A DNA stretch of 64,000 nucleotides from Anabaena cylindrica PCC 7122. GTDB lineage: Bacteria; Cyanobacteriota; Cyanobacteriia; Cyanobacteriales; Nostocaceae. Location: assembly GCF_000317695.1 (NCBI RefSeq), contig NC_019771.1, positions 3,352,001 through 3,416,000 of the forward strand. The letters are read 5' to 3'. This document shows positions 8,743 to 17,814 of this stretch, piece after piece (position 1 is the stretch's first letter; each line of letters starts with the position of its first letter). The notes under the pieces are model-generated. The model saw only the letters and a list, made by a program, of their open reading frames with translations, ran no database searches and had not been told where the DNA came from. The position numbers were made by a program, and so were the translations under genes.

Positions 8743-9119
8743 ACCACATTATTTGATGAGAGCTTACTCAAAGGAGAGAAGCTTTTTTGTAAAAGACAGA
8801 AATTCTGGTTGTTTTTAGCACTTAGTAAACAATAGGCATTTGATTTAACAGTAAATTTGAGCAGCATAGTACTGTGTTGTCAACAACATCATTGTTACTT
8901 ACAACTAATTTCGCCTTTTTATGTTGACAGAGTTTATTTCCTTAAAGTTTCAAACAAGTTATGTGAAATTTCCATTAAGCATAAGCATACCTAAGTAATA
9001 AATGAAAATGCACCTAACACTTGTTATGAAATTCGTTATAAATTTACTGTTACTTCACTCGGATTTTACGGTATAAACGTTAGTATATATCTAACGTAAC
9101 TGTAAATACACTAATAACA
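8743..9119. other. AT-rich divergent promoter region
   Basis: 377 bases between two divergent genes. It contains a 14-base palindrome TGTTGTCAACAACA (8875-8888) and the operator-like palindrome described separately at 9077-9097. No gene. Confidence 0.5.
9077..9109 (+). promoter_or_regulatory. Operator-like palindrome and NtcA-type box before the STAND ATPase gene
   Basis: A perfect inverted repeat ACGTTAG-N7-CTAACGT spans 9077-9097, and GTA-N8-TAC, the NtcA consensus, spans 9096-9109, ending 10 bases before the ATG. So close to the start codon, a bound factor would more probably repress than activate. The match is by eye and GTA-N8-TAC can arise by chance in AT-rich DNA. Confidence 0.4.
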
Positions 9120-10640
9120 ATGGTGGTAGTCAATTCCCAAGTTACAGAAGAAGAATTTATAGAAGCTCAAAAAAATTGGGAGTTAGAAAAATTATATATA
9201 GATTTAGCTTCTGTCAAAAGAAAAGCCTTGACACCTGTCGAAAAGAAGCTTTTGAGGGGTTTGCTTTGTGGTTGTAGCCCTGCGGAAATAGCGAATAAAC
9301 TGTATCAAAGTCGCAGTAGCAGTACTGTAAGAGTTTATCTATCAAATGGGTTATATAAATACATAGAAGATATGCTGGGTAATCAATTAGGTTACTCAGT
9401 GAAGGTAAAAAATTGGAGTCATGTGACTCATCTATTAGAAAAAGCTGGGTATAAAAAAAATTGGTTCCAAGTTAAACCAATAACTACTTTTATTAAAAAT
9501 ACTAGAGAGCAAGAAATTGAGTTACTGAAAATTAAATCCTCAAATATTCAAGATTGGGGTGAAGCAATTGATATTAGTAGCTTCTCTGGAAGGATAAAAG
9601 AACTAACCACCGCTTCAAAATGGATTTTACAAAATCACTGTCGGTTAGTTGTACTGTTAGGGATGGGTGGAATTGGTAAAACGGCTTTTTCGATTAAGTT
9701 AACTGAGGAGATTCAAGAGCAGTTTGAATATGTGATTTGGCGATCGCTACATCTATGTCCTTCGATAGATGCGATGTTAAATAATATTGTGCAGATATTA
9801 TTACCAACTATCGAGATAGACCAGACTGCAACTTTGAATACTAAAATTTCCCAATTGATTAGTTGTTTACGTAAGGTGCGTTGTCTTTTGGTCTTGGATA
9901 ACGTTGACTCAATTTTATCTAGCAATGATAGAGATGAGACACAAGCTCAATCTTCCGTAGAAGCTAGTAAACTTGATCTAGGTTCACAAATCCAATATCG
10001 TCCTGGTTATGAAGGTTACGGTGAATTAATTAGAAGGATAGGAGATTCTCAACATCAAAGCTGTTTGTTATTAACTAGTCGGGAAAAACCACCAGAAATT
10101 GCTGCGATTGAAGGAGAAAAGCTACCTGTGCGGTCTTTAAACTTGACTGGTTTGAGCAAAACAGAAGGCCTGGCTATTCTCAAAACTAAAGGGTTAGCCG
10201 AATTAGAATATACAGAATGCACTGTATTGATTGACTGGTATGCTGGTAATCCGTTATTTTTGAAATTAGTTGCTACTACTATTCAAGATTTATTTGGCGG
10301 TAGTGTTTATCAGTTTTTGGAACAGGGTACTCTAGTTTTTGGTGAAATTCGCAGAAGTCTAGAGCAGCAGTTTAACCGCTTGTCTGAGTTAGAGAAGTAT
10401 ATGATGTATTATCTGGTACTCAATCCAGATTGTACTTCTGTGATGACTTTAAAAACCAATATGATACCGGGATGGCCGGTGCGATTAGGACAAAGATTAA
10501 TCCTGGAAACTATAGAATTGCTCCGACGGAGATCTTTACTGGATATAGAAGCAGCCAATTTATCCCTCAGCACAGTGTGGAGGAATTATCTAATTGAGCG
10601 GTTAATGGAAAAAGATTTTCAATATTGGCCTGAGTTCTGA
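9120..10640 (+). CDS. STAND-family (NB-ARC-like) ATPase with N-terminal helix-turn-helix
   Basis: 506 residues. Residues ~35-85 ('LTPVEKKLLRGLLCGCSPAEIANKL') form an HTH domain like those at the front of cyanobacterial NB-ARC and vWA-MoxR-associated proteins. A P-loop 'GMGGIGKT' (181-188) and a Walker B-like 'RCLLVLDNVD' follow, then 'LLLTSREKP', the sensor segment of STAND NTPases. The usual C-terminal WD40/TPR sensor repeats are absent; the protein ends after the winged-helix region. Such proteins act as signal-responsive switches, sometimes in regulation or defence. The upstream palindrome suggests self-regulation, which is inference. Confidence 0.8.
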   Translation: MVVVNSQVTEEEFIEAQKNWELEKLYIDLASVKRKALTPVEKKLLRGLLCGCSPAEIANKLYQSRSSSTVRVYLSNGLYKYIEDMLGNQLGYSVKVKNWSHVTHLLEKAGYKKNWFQVKPITTFIKNTREQEIELLKIKSSNIQDWGEAIDISSFSGRIKELTTASKWILQNHCRLVVLLGMGGIGKTAFSIKLTEEIQEQFEYVIWRSLHLCPSIDAMLNNIVQILLPTIEIDQTATLNTKISQLISCLRKVRCLLVLDNVDSILSSNDRDETQAQSSVEASKLDLGSQIQYRPGYEGYGELIRRIGDSQHQSCLLLTSREKPPEIAAIEGEKLPVRSLNLTGLSKTEGLAILKTKGLAELEYTECTVLIDWYAGNPLFLKLVATTIQDLFGGSVYQFLEQGTLVFGEIRRSLEQQFNRLSELEKYMMYYLVLNPDCTSVMTLKTNMIPGWPVRLGQRLILETIELLRRRSLLDIEAANLSLSTVWRNYLIERLMEKDFQYWPEF

Positions 10641-10687
10641 GTAAAAATAAGAAAAATCAGAATTTTTAACTGGAGTTAAGGGTATTT

Positions 10688-11242
10688 GTGAGTAACTTAT
10701 TAAGAGGAGTCAATCTGTATTTAATTGGGATGATGGGCGTTGGTAAGACAACTGTAGGGCGCTTACTAGCAAAAGAACTGGGCTATGGATTTTTAGATAC
10801 TGATGATGTAATCGTTAAAGCGGCTGGGAAATCTATCAATGAGATATTTGTTGATGAGGGTGAAGCAGAGTTTCGTCAGTTAGAAAGTGATGTTTTGGCT
10901 CAAGTTTGTGCTTATACCAAATTAACTATAGCTACCGGTGGGGGTATTGTGTTGCGGCGGGAAAACTGGGGTTATCTGCGTCATGGGTTGATTGTATGGC
11001 TTGATGCACCAGTGGAAATATTATTAAATCGGTTAGCAGAAGATGATACAAGACCGCTTTTACAGGATTCTGACCCTGAAGGTAAATTAAGATCGCTTCT
11101 CGAACAACGTCAATCACTTTACTCCCAAGCAGATTTACATATTACCATCGCTGCAACGCAAACACCAGAACAAATTGTCACCTGTGTCCTAGACGCAATT
11201 CCTAGCGTTCTCAAAAATCAAGATTTTCAACAGCAAAATTGA
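10688..11242 (+). CDS. aroK: Shikimate kinase AroK
   Basis: 184 residues, GTG start with AAGGG upstream. Walker A 'GMMGVGKTTVG', the shikimate-binding 'DTDDVI', 'FRQLE' and 'ATGGGIVLR' motifs and the 'RPLL' lid are all present. It phosphorylates shikimate with ATP in the chorismate pathway for aromatic amino acids and quinones. It lies between the STAND gene and argB; the 130-base gaps with repeats suggest separate transcription. Confidence 0.95.
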   Translation: MSNLLRGVNLYLIGMMGVGKTTVGRLLAKELGYGFLDTDDVIVKAAGKSINEIFVDEGEAEFRQLESDVLAQVCAYTKLTIATGGGIVLRRENWGYLRHGLIVWLDAPVEILLNRLAEDDTRPLLQDSDPEGKLRSLLEQRQSLYSQADLHITIAATQTPEQIVTCVLDAIPSVLKNQDFQQQN

Positions 11243-11330
11243 TCTGAGGAAATTTTGTGATACTAAGTTGCTAAGAGGATCTCTGAGAAGGGTGAAGCAG
11301 ATTCGCCATTGTCTTTTCTTGTATCCTGTA

Positions 11331-11363
11331 CAATCTAAAATCCAAAATCTAAAATCCAAAATT
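11331..11363. repeat. 10-base tandem repeat (AATCTAAAATCC type)
   Basis: Three units of AATCTAAAATCCAAAA-like sequence lie 15 bases before argB. Similar runs sit before scpA (16825) and before 61638. Confidence 0.6.
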
Positions 11364-11377
11364 GGAAGATCCTCAGA

Positions 11378-12268
11378 ATGGTAAACGATACAGAGTATAT
11401 CAGGCAGACTGAAGCTAATCGCGTTGAAATTCTCAGCGAAGCATTACCTTACATTCAAAAATTTGCAGGTCGCACCGTTGTTGTCAAATACGGAGGTGCG
11501 GCTATGAAAGACAGCGTCCTCAAAGATAAAGTTATCCGCGATATTGTATTTTTATCCTGTGTCGGGTTGCGACCAATTTTAGTACATGGTGGTGGACCAG
11601 AAATTAACAGTTGGTTAGATAAACTGGGAATTGAGGCTCAATTTAAAAATGGTTTGCGCGTCACCGATGCGGCGACAATGGATGTGGTGGAAATGGTGTT
11701 AGTGGGTAGAGTCAATAAAGAAATTGTCTCTCTGATTAACCAAGCTGGCGGTATGGCGGTGGGACTTTGTGGTAAAGATGGTAACTTAATTACGGCGCGT
11801 CCTCAAGGTGATGAAGGTATTGGTTTTGTTGGGGAAGTAAGTAATGTGAATATTAAGATTTTAGATACCCTATCTAAGAATGGATATATTCCCGTGGTGT
11901 CTAGCGTCGCTGCTGATGATAGCGGACAAGCTTACAATATTAATGCTGATACTGTAGCGGGGGAAATAGCTGCTGCTTTAGGGGCGGAAAAGCTGATTTT
12001 GTTGACCGATACGCGGGGTATTTTAACAGATTACAAAGACCCATCTACCTTGATTCCTAAAGTAGATATTCGGGAAGCTCGCCAACTGATTAACGATGGT
12101 GTTGTCAGTGGGGGTATGATACCTAAAGTAACTTGTTGTGTGCGATCGCTCGCCCAAGGAGTCAAAGCTTCACACATCATTGATGGACGCATTCCCCACG
12201 CCCTCCTGTTAGAAATCTTTACAGATGTCGGGATTGGAACAATGATTCTCGGTTCTCAGTTTAAATAA
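11378..12268 (+). CDS. argB: Acetylglutamate kinase ArgB
   Basis: 296 residues. Amino-acid kinase fold with 'VVVKYGGAAM' (ATP site), 'LVHGGGPEI' (substrate site), 'NINADTVAGEIAAALGAEKLILLTDT' and 'SGGMIPKV'. It catalyses the second step of arginine synthesis (N-acetyl-L-glutamate phosphorylation). In cyanobacteria ArgB is activated by PII (GlnB) and feedback-inhibited by arginine; the length with N-terminal helix fits the arginine-sensitive, PII-binding type. No other arg gene is adjacent, although speA, which consumes arginine, lies 7 kb away. Confidence 0.96.
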   Translation: MVNDTEYIRQTEANRVEILSEALPYIQKFAGRTVVVKYGGAAMKDSVLKDKVIRDIVFLSCVGLRPILVHGGGPEINSWLDKLGIEAQFKNGLRVTDAATMDVVEMVLVGRVNKEIVSLINQAGGMAVGLCGKDGNLITARPQGDEGIGFVGEVSNVNIKILDTLSKNGYIPVVSSVAADDSGQAYNINADTVAGEIAAALGAEKLILLTDTRGILTDYKDPSTLIPKVDIREARQLINDGVVSGGMIPKVTCCVRSLAQGVKASHIIDGRIPHALLLEIFTDVGIGTMILGSQFK

Positions 12269-12269
12269 T

Positions 12270-12302
12270 TTGGGGACTGGTGATTGGTGATTGGTGATTG
12301 GA
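12270..12302. repeat. STRR heptamers (GGTGATT)n after argB
   Basis: GGGGACT followed by GGTGATT repeated about three times, immediately 3' of argB. Confidence 0.75.
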
Positions 12303-12380
12303 AAAACTGTAATCTGTCTGCTCTTCTTATTCCCTATTACAAATCACCACCAATGACAACTGACTAATAACCAATGACTA

Positions 12381-12899
12381 ATGACAGAAAGTTTAGAAAT
12401 TGCTAAATCTCGTTACGAAACGGGAAAAATTGCCTTTGAAAATGGACAATATCGAGAGGCTGTAGAAAATTTAGAAAAAGCCAGTGCTTTATTAGCCCGG
12501 AATACACGCTTTGCTGGTGAAGTTGATATATGGTTAGTGACAGCTTATGAAGCGGCTGAAAGAACTGAGGATGCGATCGCACTTTGTCAACAACTTCGTC
12601 GCCATCCCCACGCCGAAACCAAAAAACAAGCACGACAACTAATTTATATTTTACAAGCTCCCAAACTCACAAGACCAAAAGAGTGGATGAGCGAAATTCC
12701 CGATTTAGGTGCAATTTCTGACAACGACACCAAAAGGCTCGTCACCGTCAAGCCCACCAAATCTACCCCAAAACAGAAGTCAGCAGAGCCAGAATATGTT
12801 GATCTCAGTACAGTTAATACAAAAGATAATCGTTTTATCTGGGTAGCCTTTATTGCTGTTGGTATCACCATTTCTTATTTAGTTTGGTTAAGTATGTAA
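12381..12899 (+). CDS. TPR protein with C-terminal membrane anchor
   Basis: 172 residues. Two tetratricopeptide-like helical repeats occupy residues ~1-85 ('YETGKIAFENGQYREAVENLEKASAL'; cited by 'GQYREAVENLEKA'), followed by a polar linker and a single C-terminal membrane helix ('FIWVAFIAVGITISYLVWL'). It is probably tail-anchored with the TPR part in the cytoplasm acting as a protein-binding scaffold. The downstream DUF3153 gene starts 43 bases later in the same direction; the pair is probably one transcript. Confidence 0.8.
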   Translation: MTESLEIAKSRYETGKIAFENGQYREAVENLEKASALLARNTRFAGEVDIWLVTAYEAAERTEDAIALCQQLRRHPHAETKKQARQLIYILQAPKLTRPKEWMSEIPDLGAISDNDTKRLVTVKPTKSTPKQKSAEPEYVDLSTVNTKDNRFIWVAFIAVGITISYLVWLSM

Positions 12900-12942
12900 A
12901 CAGGGAATCAAAATTTCAACTTTGTGGAGATGTCTAATTTTT

Positions 12943-13704
12943 ATGAATATATCTAATTTCCGAATAAAACCTATTTTGTGGTTGTTAATATGCGCCTCTT
13001 TTATATTGTCTGGTTGTGTTCAATATGATTTAGGCATAAACTTTAATAATGCCAATAACGGTGAAATAATACAGCACATTCAATTATCTGACCAACTAAC
13101 CAGTTTTAGCAGTGATTATATTTCCGAATGGTTAAATAGTCTAGAGCGTCGCGCCCGAAAATTAGAAGGATCAGCAAGGCGAATTTCTCCAGAAGAAATT
13201 CTTCTCAAAATTCCCTTTAGTAATGGAAGAGAATTACAAGAAAAATTTAGCGGATTCTTCAACTATAGCACTTCCCAAAAGCCTGAAACCGTTTCCAGTG
13301 ATTCAGAATTGCCGAATATTACCTCCAACTTACTCGTCCAAAATAACAATTTTTTACTATTATCTAGAAATCGTTTGATTTATGATTTAGATTTGCGTTC
13401 TCTTTCAGTTCTAACCAGTAAAGGAAATGCTTTAACTGGTACAGCTTCAATTATCAACTTAGACTTTAGCTTACAGACACCTTGGGGAGTTAAAAATATT
13501 CAGCAAACTGAAGATGAAATCCAACCAGAAAAAAATGGTCAACAACTGATATGGAAACTCAAACCCGGTGAATTAAACCATATAGAAGTAGTTTTTTGGC
13601 TTCCCAATATGTTGGGTATCGGGACTTTGATAATTATCCTATTTGTTTGGGGTGGTTTTTATCTCAGATATACATTATTGGCTGATATAGCGGTTCTCGG
13701 TTGA
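12943..13704 (+). CDS. DUF3153 family lipoprotein
   Basis: 253 residues from the ATG at 12943, chosen because GGAGA lies 12 bases upstream; a TTG at 12922 would add seven residues with no ribosome site. A signal peptide ends in a lipobox 'LSGC', and there is a C-terminal membrane segment ('MLGIGTLIIILFVWGGFYL'), so the protein is exported and anchored. The family is conserved in cyanobacteria without known function. The last residues and stop codon are supplied by a TATAGC repeat that starts at 13686 (see finding), so the native C-terminus may have been changed. Confidence 0.8.
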   Translation: MNISNFRIKPILWLLICASFILSGCVQYDLGINFNNANNGEIIQHIQLSDQLTSFSSDYISEWLNSLERRARKLEGSARRISPEEILLKIPFSNGRELQEKFSGFFNYSTSQKPETVSSDSELPNITSNLLVQNNNFLLLSRNRLIYDLDLRSLSVLTSKGNALTGTASIINLDFSLQTPWGVKNIQQTEDEIQPEKNGQQLIWKLKPGELNHIEVVFWLPNMLGIGTLIIILFVWGGFYLRYTLLADIAVLG

Positions 13705-13846
13705 GTGAGATACAAGAACCCCACCCCCAACCCCCTCCTCCTTCGGATTCACCAGTCGCCTACGGTGGGAAACCCGCCTACAGCACTGGTTCACCGCAAG
13801 CGATGAGGGGGCTATGATGTATTTCATTCAAGTGCATACCGCTATA
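13686..13846. repeat. TATAGC-family MITE-like repeat with internal insertion
   Basis: Perfect 9-base terminal inverted repeats TATAGCGGT (13686-13694) and ACCGCTATA (13838-13846). The inside reads GTTGAGTGAGATACA, a C-rich then G-rich hairpin and TGATGTATTTCATT, the same architecture as copies at 48885 and 55741. The middle has about 60 extra bases (CCTACGGTGGGAAACCCGCC region), another common cyanobacterial repeat, apparently inserted. Confidence 0.75.
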
Positions 13847-13920
13847 GTGTAGCCATGCCAGAATTTACAGGATTAAAGAATTTACAGAATTAGGAGATTT
13901 TTATTGTCTGACGCAGGATT

Positions 13921-14026
13921 TCTCGTTCCCATACTCTGTATGGGAATGAATTATTGAAGGTTCTGCCTTCCTTTATATTAGAGTCAGAGACTCTATGATG
14001 GTATTCCCACTCAGAGACTGGGAACC
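13921..14026. repeat. TCTCGTTCCC hairpin repeat, copy 1
   Basis: Starts TCTCGTTCCCATACTCTGTA and ends GAGACTGGGAACCAG, with internal hairpins (CCCATACTCTGTATGGG; GAGTCAGAGACTC). The same element recurs at 46961-47071 with intact ends. Confidence 0.8.
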
Positions 14027-14072
14027 AGATAAATCCTGGACATCCTGATTCTGACAATCTATAAATAAATCT

Positions 14073-14837
14073 ATGATTCTACAAACTTACCCAATTCAAA
14101 AAACACCGACTGTCACCTGGGAAGCACTCCCAGCAGATTTTATTTTACCTGATGACCCAGTGGAAAACATTCAACAACCTCCTCTGGCTGCTGCATTAAC
14201 TGATGCTTTAGGTGCAACAGGGCGTATTCTACCACAGATGCTGATTGGCTCTAATTTTGGGCTTGTAGCCACCTTAAACAAAAAAATTATCGTCAAAGCC
14301 CCCGACTGGTTTTATGTATCTGTGGTGCATCCCGTAGCAGTTGATGTGGTACGTCGCAGTTATACCCCCAATCTAGAAGGGGAACCTGTAGCTGTGGTGA
14401 TGGAATTTCTCTCAGATACAGAAGGTGGAGAATTGTCTGTGCGTTCCACACCACCTTATGGAAAGCTGTATTTTTACGAACACATACTCAAAGTACCCAC
14501 TTACGTCACCTACGACCCCTACGAACCCAGTTTAGAAGTACGCTGTTTGCAAAATGGAGAATACACCAAACAACAAGCAGATACTAATGGGCGTTTTTGG
14601 ATTCCTGAGTTAGAGCTATTTTTAGGAATTTGGCCTGGTGAAAGATTATGTCAAACCATAAACTGGTTGCGGTGGTGGGATAGGGAAGGAAATTTGCTGC
14701 TGTGGAGTAGTGAACAAGCTGAACAGGAACATCAACGGGCTGAACAGGAACGGCAACGGGCTGAACAAGAACGGCAACGGGCTGATTTATTAGCCGCTAA
14801 GTTACGTGAGCTAGGTGTTGATCCGGAATTGTTGTAA
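14073..14837 (+). CDS. Uma2-family (DUF820) PD-(D/E)XK endonuclease-like protein
   Basis: 254 residues. The Uma2 domain occupies ~15-200 ('VVHPVAVDVVRRSYTPNLEGEPVAVVMEF', cited by 'GEPVAVVMEF' as the catalytic Asp/Glu strand region). The C-terminus is a heptad-rich coiled coil of EQ-A-E-Q-E-R-Q-R-A repeats (~212-245), ending 'LRELGVDPELL', a standard tail for this family. Uma2 proteins are hugely expanded in cyanobacteria; nuclease activity is predicted, but cellular function is unknown. A hairpin terminator follows at 14847. Confidence 0.85.
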   Translation: MILQTYPIQKTPTVTWEALPADFILPDDPVENIQQPPLAAALTDALGATGRILPQMLIGSNFGLVATLNKKIIVKAPDWFYVSVVHPVAVDVVRRSYTPNLEGEPVAVVMEFLSDTEGGELSVRSTPPYGKLYFYEHILKVPTYVTYDPYEPSLEVRCLQNGEYTKQQADTNGRFWIPELELFLGIWPGERLCQTINWLRWWDREGNLLLWSSEQAEQEHQRAEQERQRAEQERQRADLLAAKLRELGVDPELL

Positions 14838-14846
14838 ATTTGTGAT

Positions 14847-14864
14847 GCGGGCATCTTAGCCCGC
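14847..14864. terminator. Hairpin between convergent genes
   Basis: GCGGGC-ATCTTA-GCCCGC followed by TACAAAAAATT. The stem could terminate the Uma2 gene (+) and, read on the other strand with its T-rich flank, pdxH. Confidence 0.5.
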
Positions 14865-14873
14865 TACAAAAAA

Positions 14874-15518
14874 TTAAGGTGATAAACGCTCTATTTTCCA
14901 ACTGCCATGATCTAAGTGAGTATAAAGCAAGCGATCGTGTAAACGGCTAGAACGTCCTTGCCAAAATTCAATTTCTTGGGGAATTACCCGAAATCCTCCC
15001 CAATGAGGTGGTCTGGGAACTTCTTGATTTTCATATTTGCGTTGGAATTCTTGTAATTGTCGCTCCAAAACTTCTCTGCCAGCAATTACTTCACTTTGAT
15101 TAGAAGCCCAAGCACCTAAGCGGCTATTCGCTGAACGCATCTCAAAATACCCATCAGACTGCTCTTTGGAAATCTTTTCTACAGTCCCCACAATTCTGAC
15201 TTGGCGTTCTAGTTCAGCCCACCAGAAAACCAAAGCCGCATGGGGATTTGCTGTTAGTTCTTGTCCTTTGTGACTATTGTAGTTAGTGAATAAAACAAAA
15301 CCTCGCTCGTCAAAATCTTTGAGTAGTACCATTCTCGCTGAGGGTTTACCATCTGGTGTGCAGGTAGCCAGCGTCATTGCATTGGGTTCGGGTAATTGTG
15401 CTGTTGTTGCCTGATCAAACCAAGTTTTAAATTGTATAAAAGGATTAGGGTCAATTTGATTTTCATTCAAATCTTGCAAAGTGTAGTCTTTGCGTAGGTC
15501 TGCTATGTTTTTATCCAT
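14874..15518 (-). CDS. pdxH: Pyridoxamine/pyridoxine 5'-phosphate oxidase
   Basis: 214 residues from the ATG at 15518, which has AAGGA about 10 bases upstream; an upstream ATG at 15539 has none. The FMN-binding and substrate motifs of PdxH are present ('SARMVLLKDFDERGFVLFTNY', cited by 'RMVLLKDFDERGFVLFTN'; 'SHKGQEL'; C-terminal 'FWQGRSSRLHDR'). It oxidises PNP/PMP to pyridoxal 5'-phosphate, the cofactor used by the SpeA and PLP-deaminase enzymes of this window. It stands alone. Confidence 0.95.
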   Translation of the reverse strand: MDKNIADLRKDYTLQDLNENQIDPNPFIQFKTWFDQATTAQLPEPNAMTLATCTPDGKPSARMVLLKDFDERGFVLFTNYNSHKGQELTANPHAALVFWWAELERQVRIVGTVEKISKEQSDGYFEMRSANSRLGAWASNQSEVIAGREVLERQLQEFQRKYENQEVPRPPHWGGFRVIPQEIEFWQGRSSRLHDRLLYTHLDHGSWKIERLSP

Positions 15519-15695
15519 AGGTTTTTGCTTCCTTATCATCAGCTACGCTGATACGATTGTGGGATTGTTGAAGAAAAATATCTATCATAGGAATCAGTAG
15601 CAACACAGAGTCAACTACCTACACTATCAAGAGAAAGTTTATTGTGGGGGACTCATGTCGGGTTTAGTTGATAAAATTTCTTTAGTTTGCTCAAG

Positions 15696-16793
15696 ATGCG
15701 CCGTTCAACCTCCCTTCAAAGTCTACTAATTTACGGTTTGAGTGGCCCGATTATTGCTCTCAATGTTTGGCTACTGTCGGTACTGTTTCGCTATTTCCAG
15801 CACCCAATTACGATCTTGAGTATTGCGGCTATTTTGGCATTTTTACTCAATTATCCGGTGAAATTATTTGAGAAGGCTAAAATCACTCATACTCAATCGG
15901 TGATTATAGTTTTACTCTTGACTTTAACTTTGTTAATTATTTTGGGTGTTACGCTTGTACCAATGGTAGTTGACCAAGCAATCCAACTTTTAAATAAGCT
16001 TCCTGATTGGTTGGCCTCTAGTCAAGATAACCTAAGTAAATTACAGTTATTGGCGCGTCAGCGACGTATAAATATTGATTTGAGCTTAGTGACCAATCAA
16101 ATCAATGCTAATATTCAAAATTTGGTACAACAGATAGCTTCTGGGGCGGTGGGATTCGCTGGGACGCTATTATCAGGATTATTGAACATAGTGTTAGTGG
16201 TTGTACTGGCGTTTTATATGCTGTTATATGGCGATCGCGTCTGGTCTGGTCTGGTTAATCTCTTACCATCTAATATTGCAGTCCCTTTAACAAAATCCTT
16301 ACAACTAAATTTCCAGAACTTTTTCCTGAGCCAATTACTACTGGGACTGTTTATGGTAATAGCGCTAACACCAATTTTCTTATTTATGAAAGTACCATTT
16401 GCTCTGCTATTTGCGATCATTATTGGTATTTCTGAACTTATACCCTTTGTGGGGGCAGCTTTAGGTATAGGCTTAGTAACATTGTTAGTTTTATTGCAAA
16501 ATTCGTGGTTAGCATTTCCAGTGGCAATGGTAGCAACAATCTTGCAGCAAATTAAAGATAATCTCTTAGCTCCTAAGTTGATGGGCGAATTTATTGGACT
16601 CAATCCCATCTGGATTTTTGTATCTATTTTGATGGGATTTGAAATTGCTGGTTTGTTGGGAACACTGGTTGCAGTGCCAATAGCTGGTACTATCAAAGGC
16701 ACTTTCGATGCTATCAAAAACAGTAAACATAGTAATTTTGCATCAAATTTTACAATAAACTATGATTCTCAGTCGGATACAGACCAACGTTAA
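15696..16793 (+). CDS. AI-2E family (PerM-like) transporter
   Basis: 365 residues from ATG 15696 (MRRSTSLQ...), the start I expect for Nostocales homologues; a TTG lies 9 bases upstream. About seven to eight membrane helices, with the conserved C-terminal 'FVGAALGIG', 'LLAPKLMGEFIGLNPIWIF' and 'AVPIAGTIKG' signatures of the AI-2E/UPF0118 family. Members export small solutes or act as Na+/H+ exchangers; the substrate cannot be told here. scpA starts 49 bases downstream. Confidence 0.88.
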   Translation: MRRSTSLQSLLIYGLSGPIIALNVWLLSVLFRYFQHPITILSIAAILAFLLNYPVKLFEKAKITHTQSVIIVLLLTLTLLIILGVTLVPMVVDQAIQLLNKLPDWLASSQDNLSKLQLLARQRRINIDLSLVTNQINANIQNLVQQIASGAVGFAGTLLSGLLNIVLVVVLAFYMLLYGDRVWSGLVNLLPSNIAVPLTKSLQLNFQNFFLSQLLLGLFMVIALTPIFLFMKVPFALLFAIIIGISELIPFVGAALGIGLVTLLVLLQNSWLAFPVAMVATILQQIKDNLLAPKLMGEFIGLNPIWIFVSILMGFEIAGLLGTLVAVPIAGTIKGTFDAIKNSKHSNFASNFTINYDSQSDTDQR

Positions 16794-16842
16794 AATAATT
16801 CGTAACTTTAAGTTGTGTAAATACATCTAAAATCTAAAATTG

Positions 16843-17658
16843 ATGGACGCTGCCGAGCTATTAGAAACAATTACACATTTAATCCACCAAGCTGAACAGG
16901 GGGAAATTGATCCTTGGGATGTGCAGGTAATTGAGGTAATAGACCGCTACTTGGAGTTAATGGCACCAGAGTCAACAGCAAGAGGCTATGAGGCTGACTT
17001 GTCTCAATCTGGGCAAGCTTTTTTATCAGCATCAATGCTTGTATTATTCAAAGCTAATACCTTGGTACAATTGTCAACAGTAGATAATAATATAGAAAAT
17101 GTGTCAGATGATTCACTTTTGGATGGTGAAGATGGTGAGTTGTATCCCATTCAGCGGTTGCAATTAGAGCGCCAGTTGCGTCGCCGTCCAGCCGCAATGC
17201 CCCCAGCAAAACGTCGCGTGACTTTGCAAGAGCTAATTGAGCAATTGCAAGTTATGGCTAACCAGCTAAAACGGGTAGATAAGGCCAGCAAGCCTCACCG
17301 TCCTAAGCGTCAGCCTAGTATGCAAACGATGCGGGAAGCACTAGAATTAGCTCACCAAGAAAATCTGACAGAAGTAGCTTTAGAACTAGAACAGGTATTG
17401 CATCTTTCGGCCAAAGATCTAAATTTAGAGGGACAATGTTTGAATTTAGAACAACTAGTACAGTTGTGGACACAAACAAAGCAAGCAGATAAAAATCGGG
17501 ATTCCCATGAGTCGGAACATGGTAACTTAGTCAGTGTTTTTTGGGCCTTACTACTGCTGTCTGCTCAATCTAAGGTAGAGCTATTTCAAGAAGAATTTTA
17601 CCAGGAGATAAAAATCCGCTTGCCTAGTTTAGCCAACAGTTCCAACTCGATCAACTAA
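16843..17658 (+). CDS. scpA: Segregation and condensation protein A
   Basis: 271 residues. N-terminal 'LIHQAEQGEIDPWDVQVIEVIDRYL' (cited by 'EIDPWDVQVIEV') is the kleisin N-domain that binds the SMC neck; a variable linker and a C-terminal winged-helix ('ALLLLSAQSKVELFQEEFYQEI', cited by 'SQSKVEL'-like 'AQSKVELFQEEF') follow. It bridges the SMC dimer for chromosome condensation. ATG 16843 is used; a TTG directly before it is also possible. scpB is not adjacent. Confidence 0.92.
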   Translation: MDAAELLETITHLIHQAEQGEIDPWDVQVIEVIDRYLELMAPESTARGYEADLSQSGQAFLSASMLVLFKANTLVQLSTVDNNIENVSDDSLLDGEDGELYPIQRLQLERQLRRRPAAMPPAKRRVTLQELIEQLQVMANQLKRVDKASKPHRPKRQPSMQTMREALELAHQENLTEVALELEQVLHLSAKDLNLEGQCLNLEQLVQLWTQTKQADKNRDSHESEHGNLVSVFWALLLLSAQSKVELFQEEFYQEIKIRLPSLANSSNSIN

Positions 17659-17814
17659 ATTTTTGCTTCAGCAAAACCCAGAATCCTAGTAAATTGAAAA
17701 GATAACTGACTAATGATCATCTAGTTATACCTTTAGCTGAGAACAGAATAAAAACTGATGATTAAGAAGCTCTCGATGAAAGTAAACTGGCTCGTGGTGG
17801 AGGAATAAAATTTT

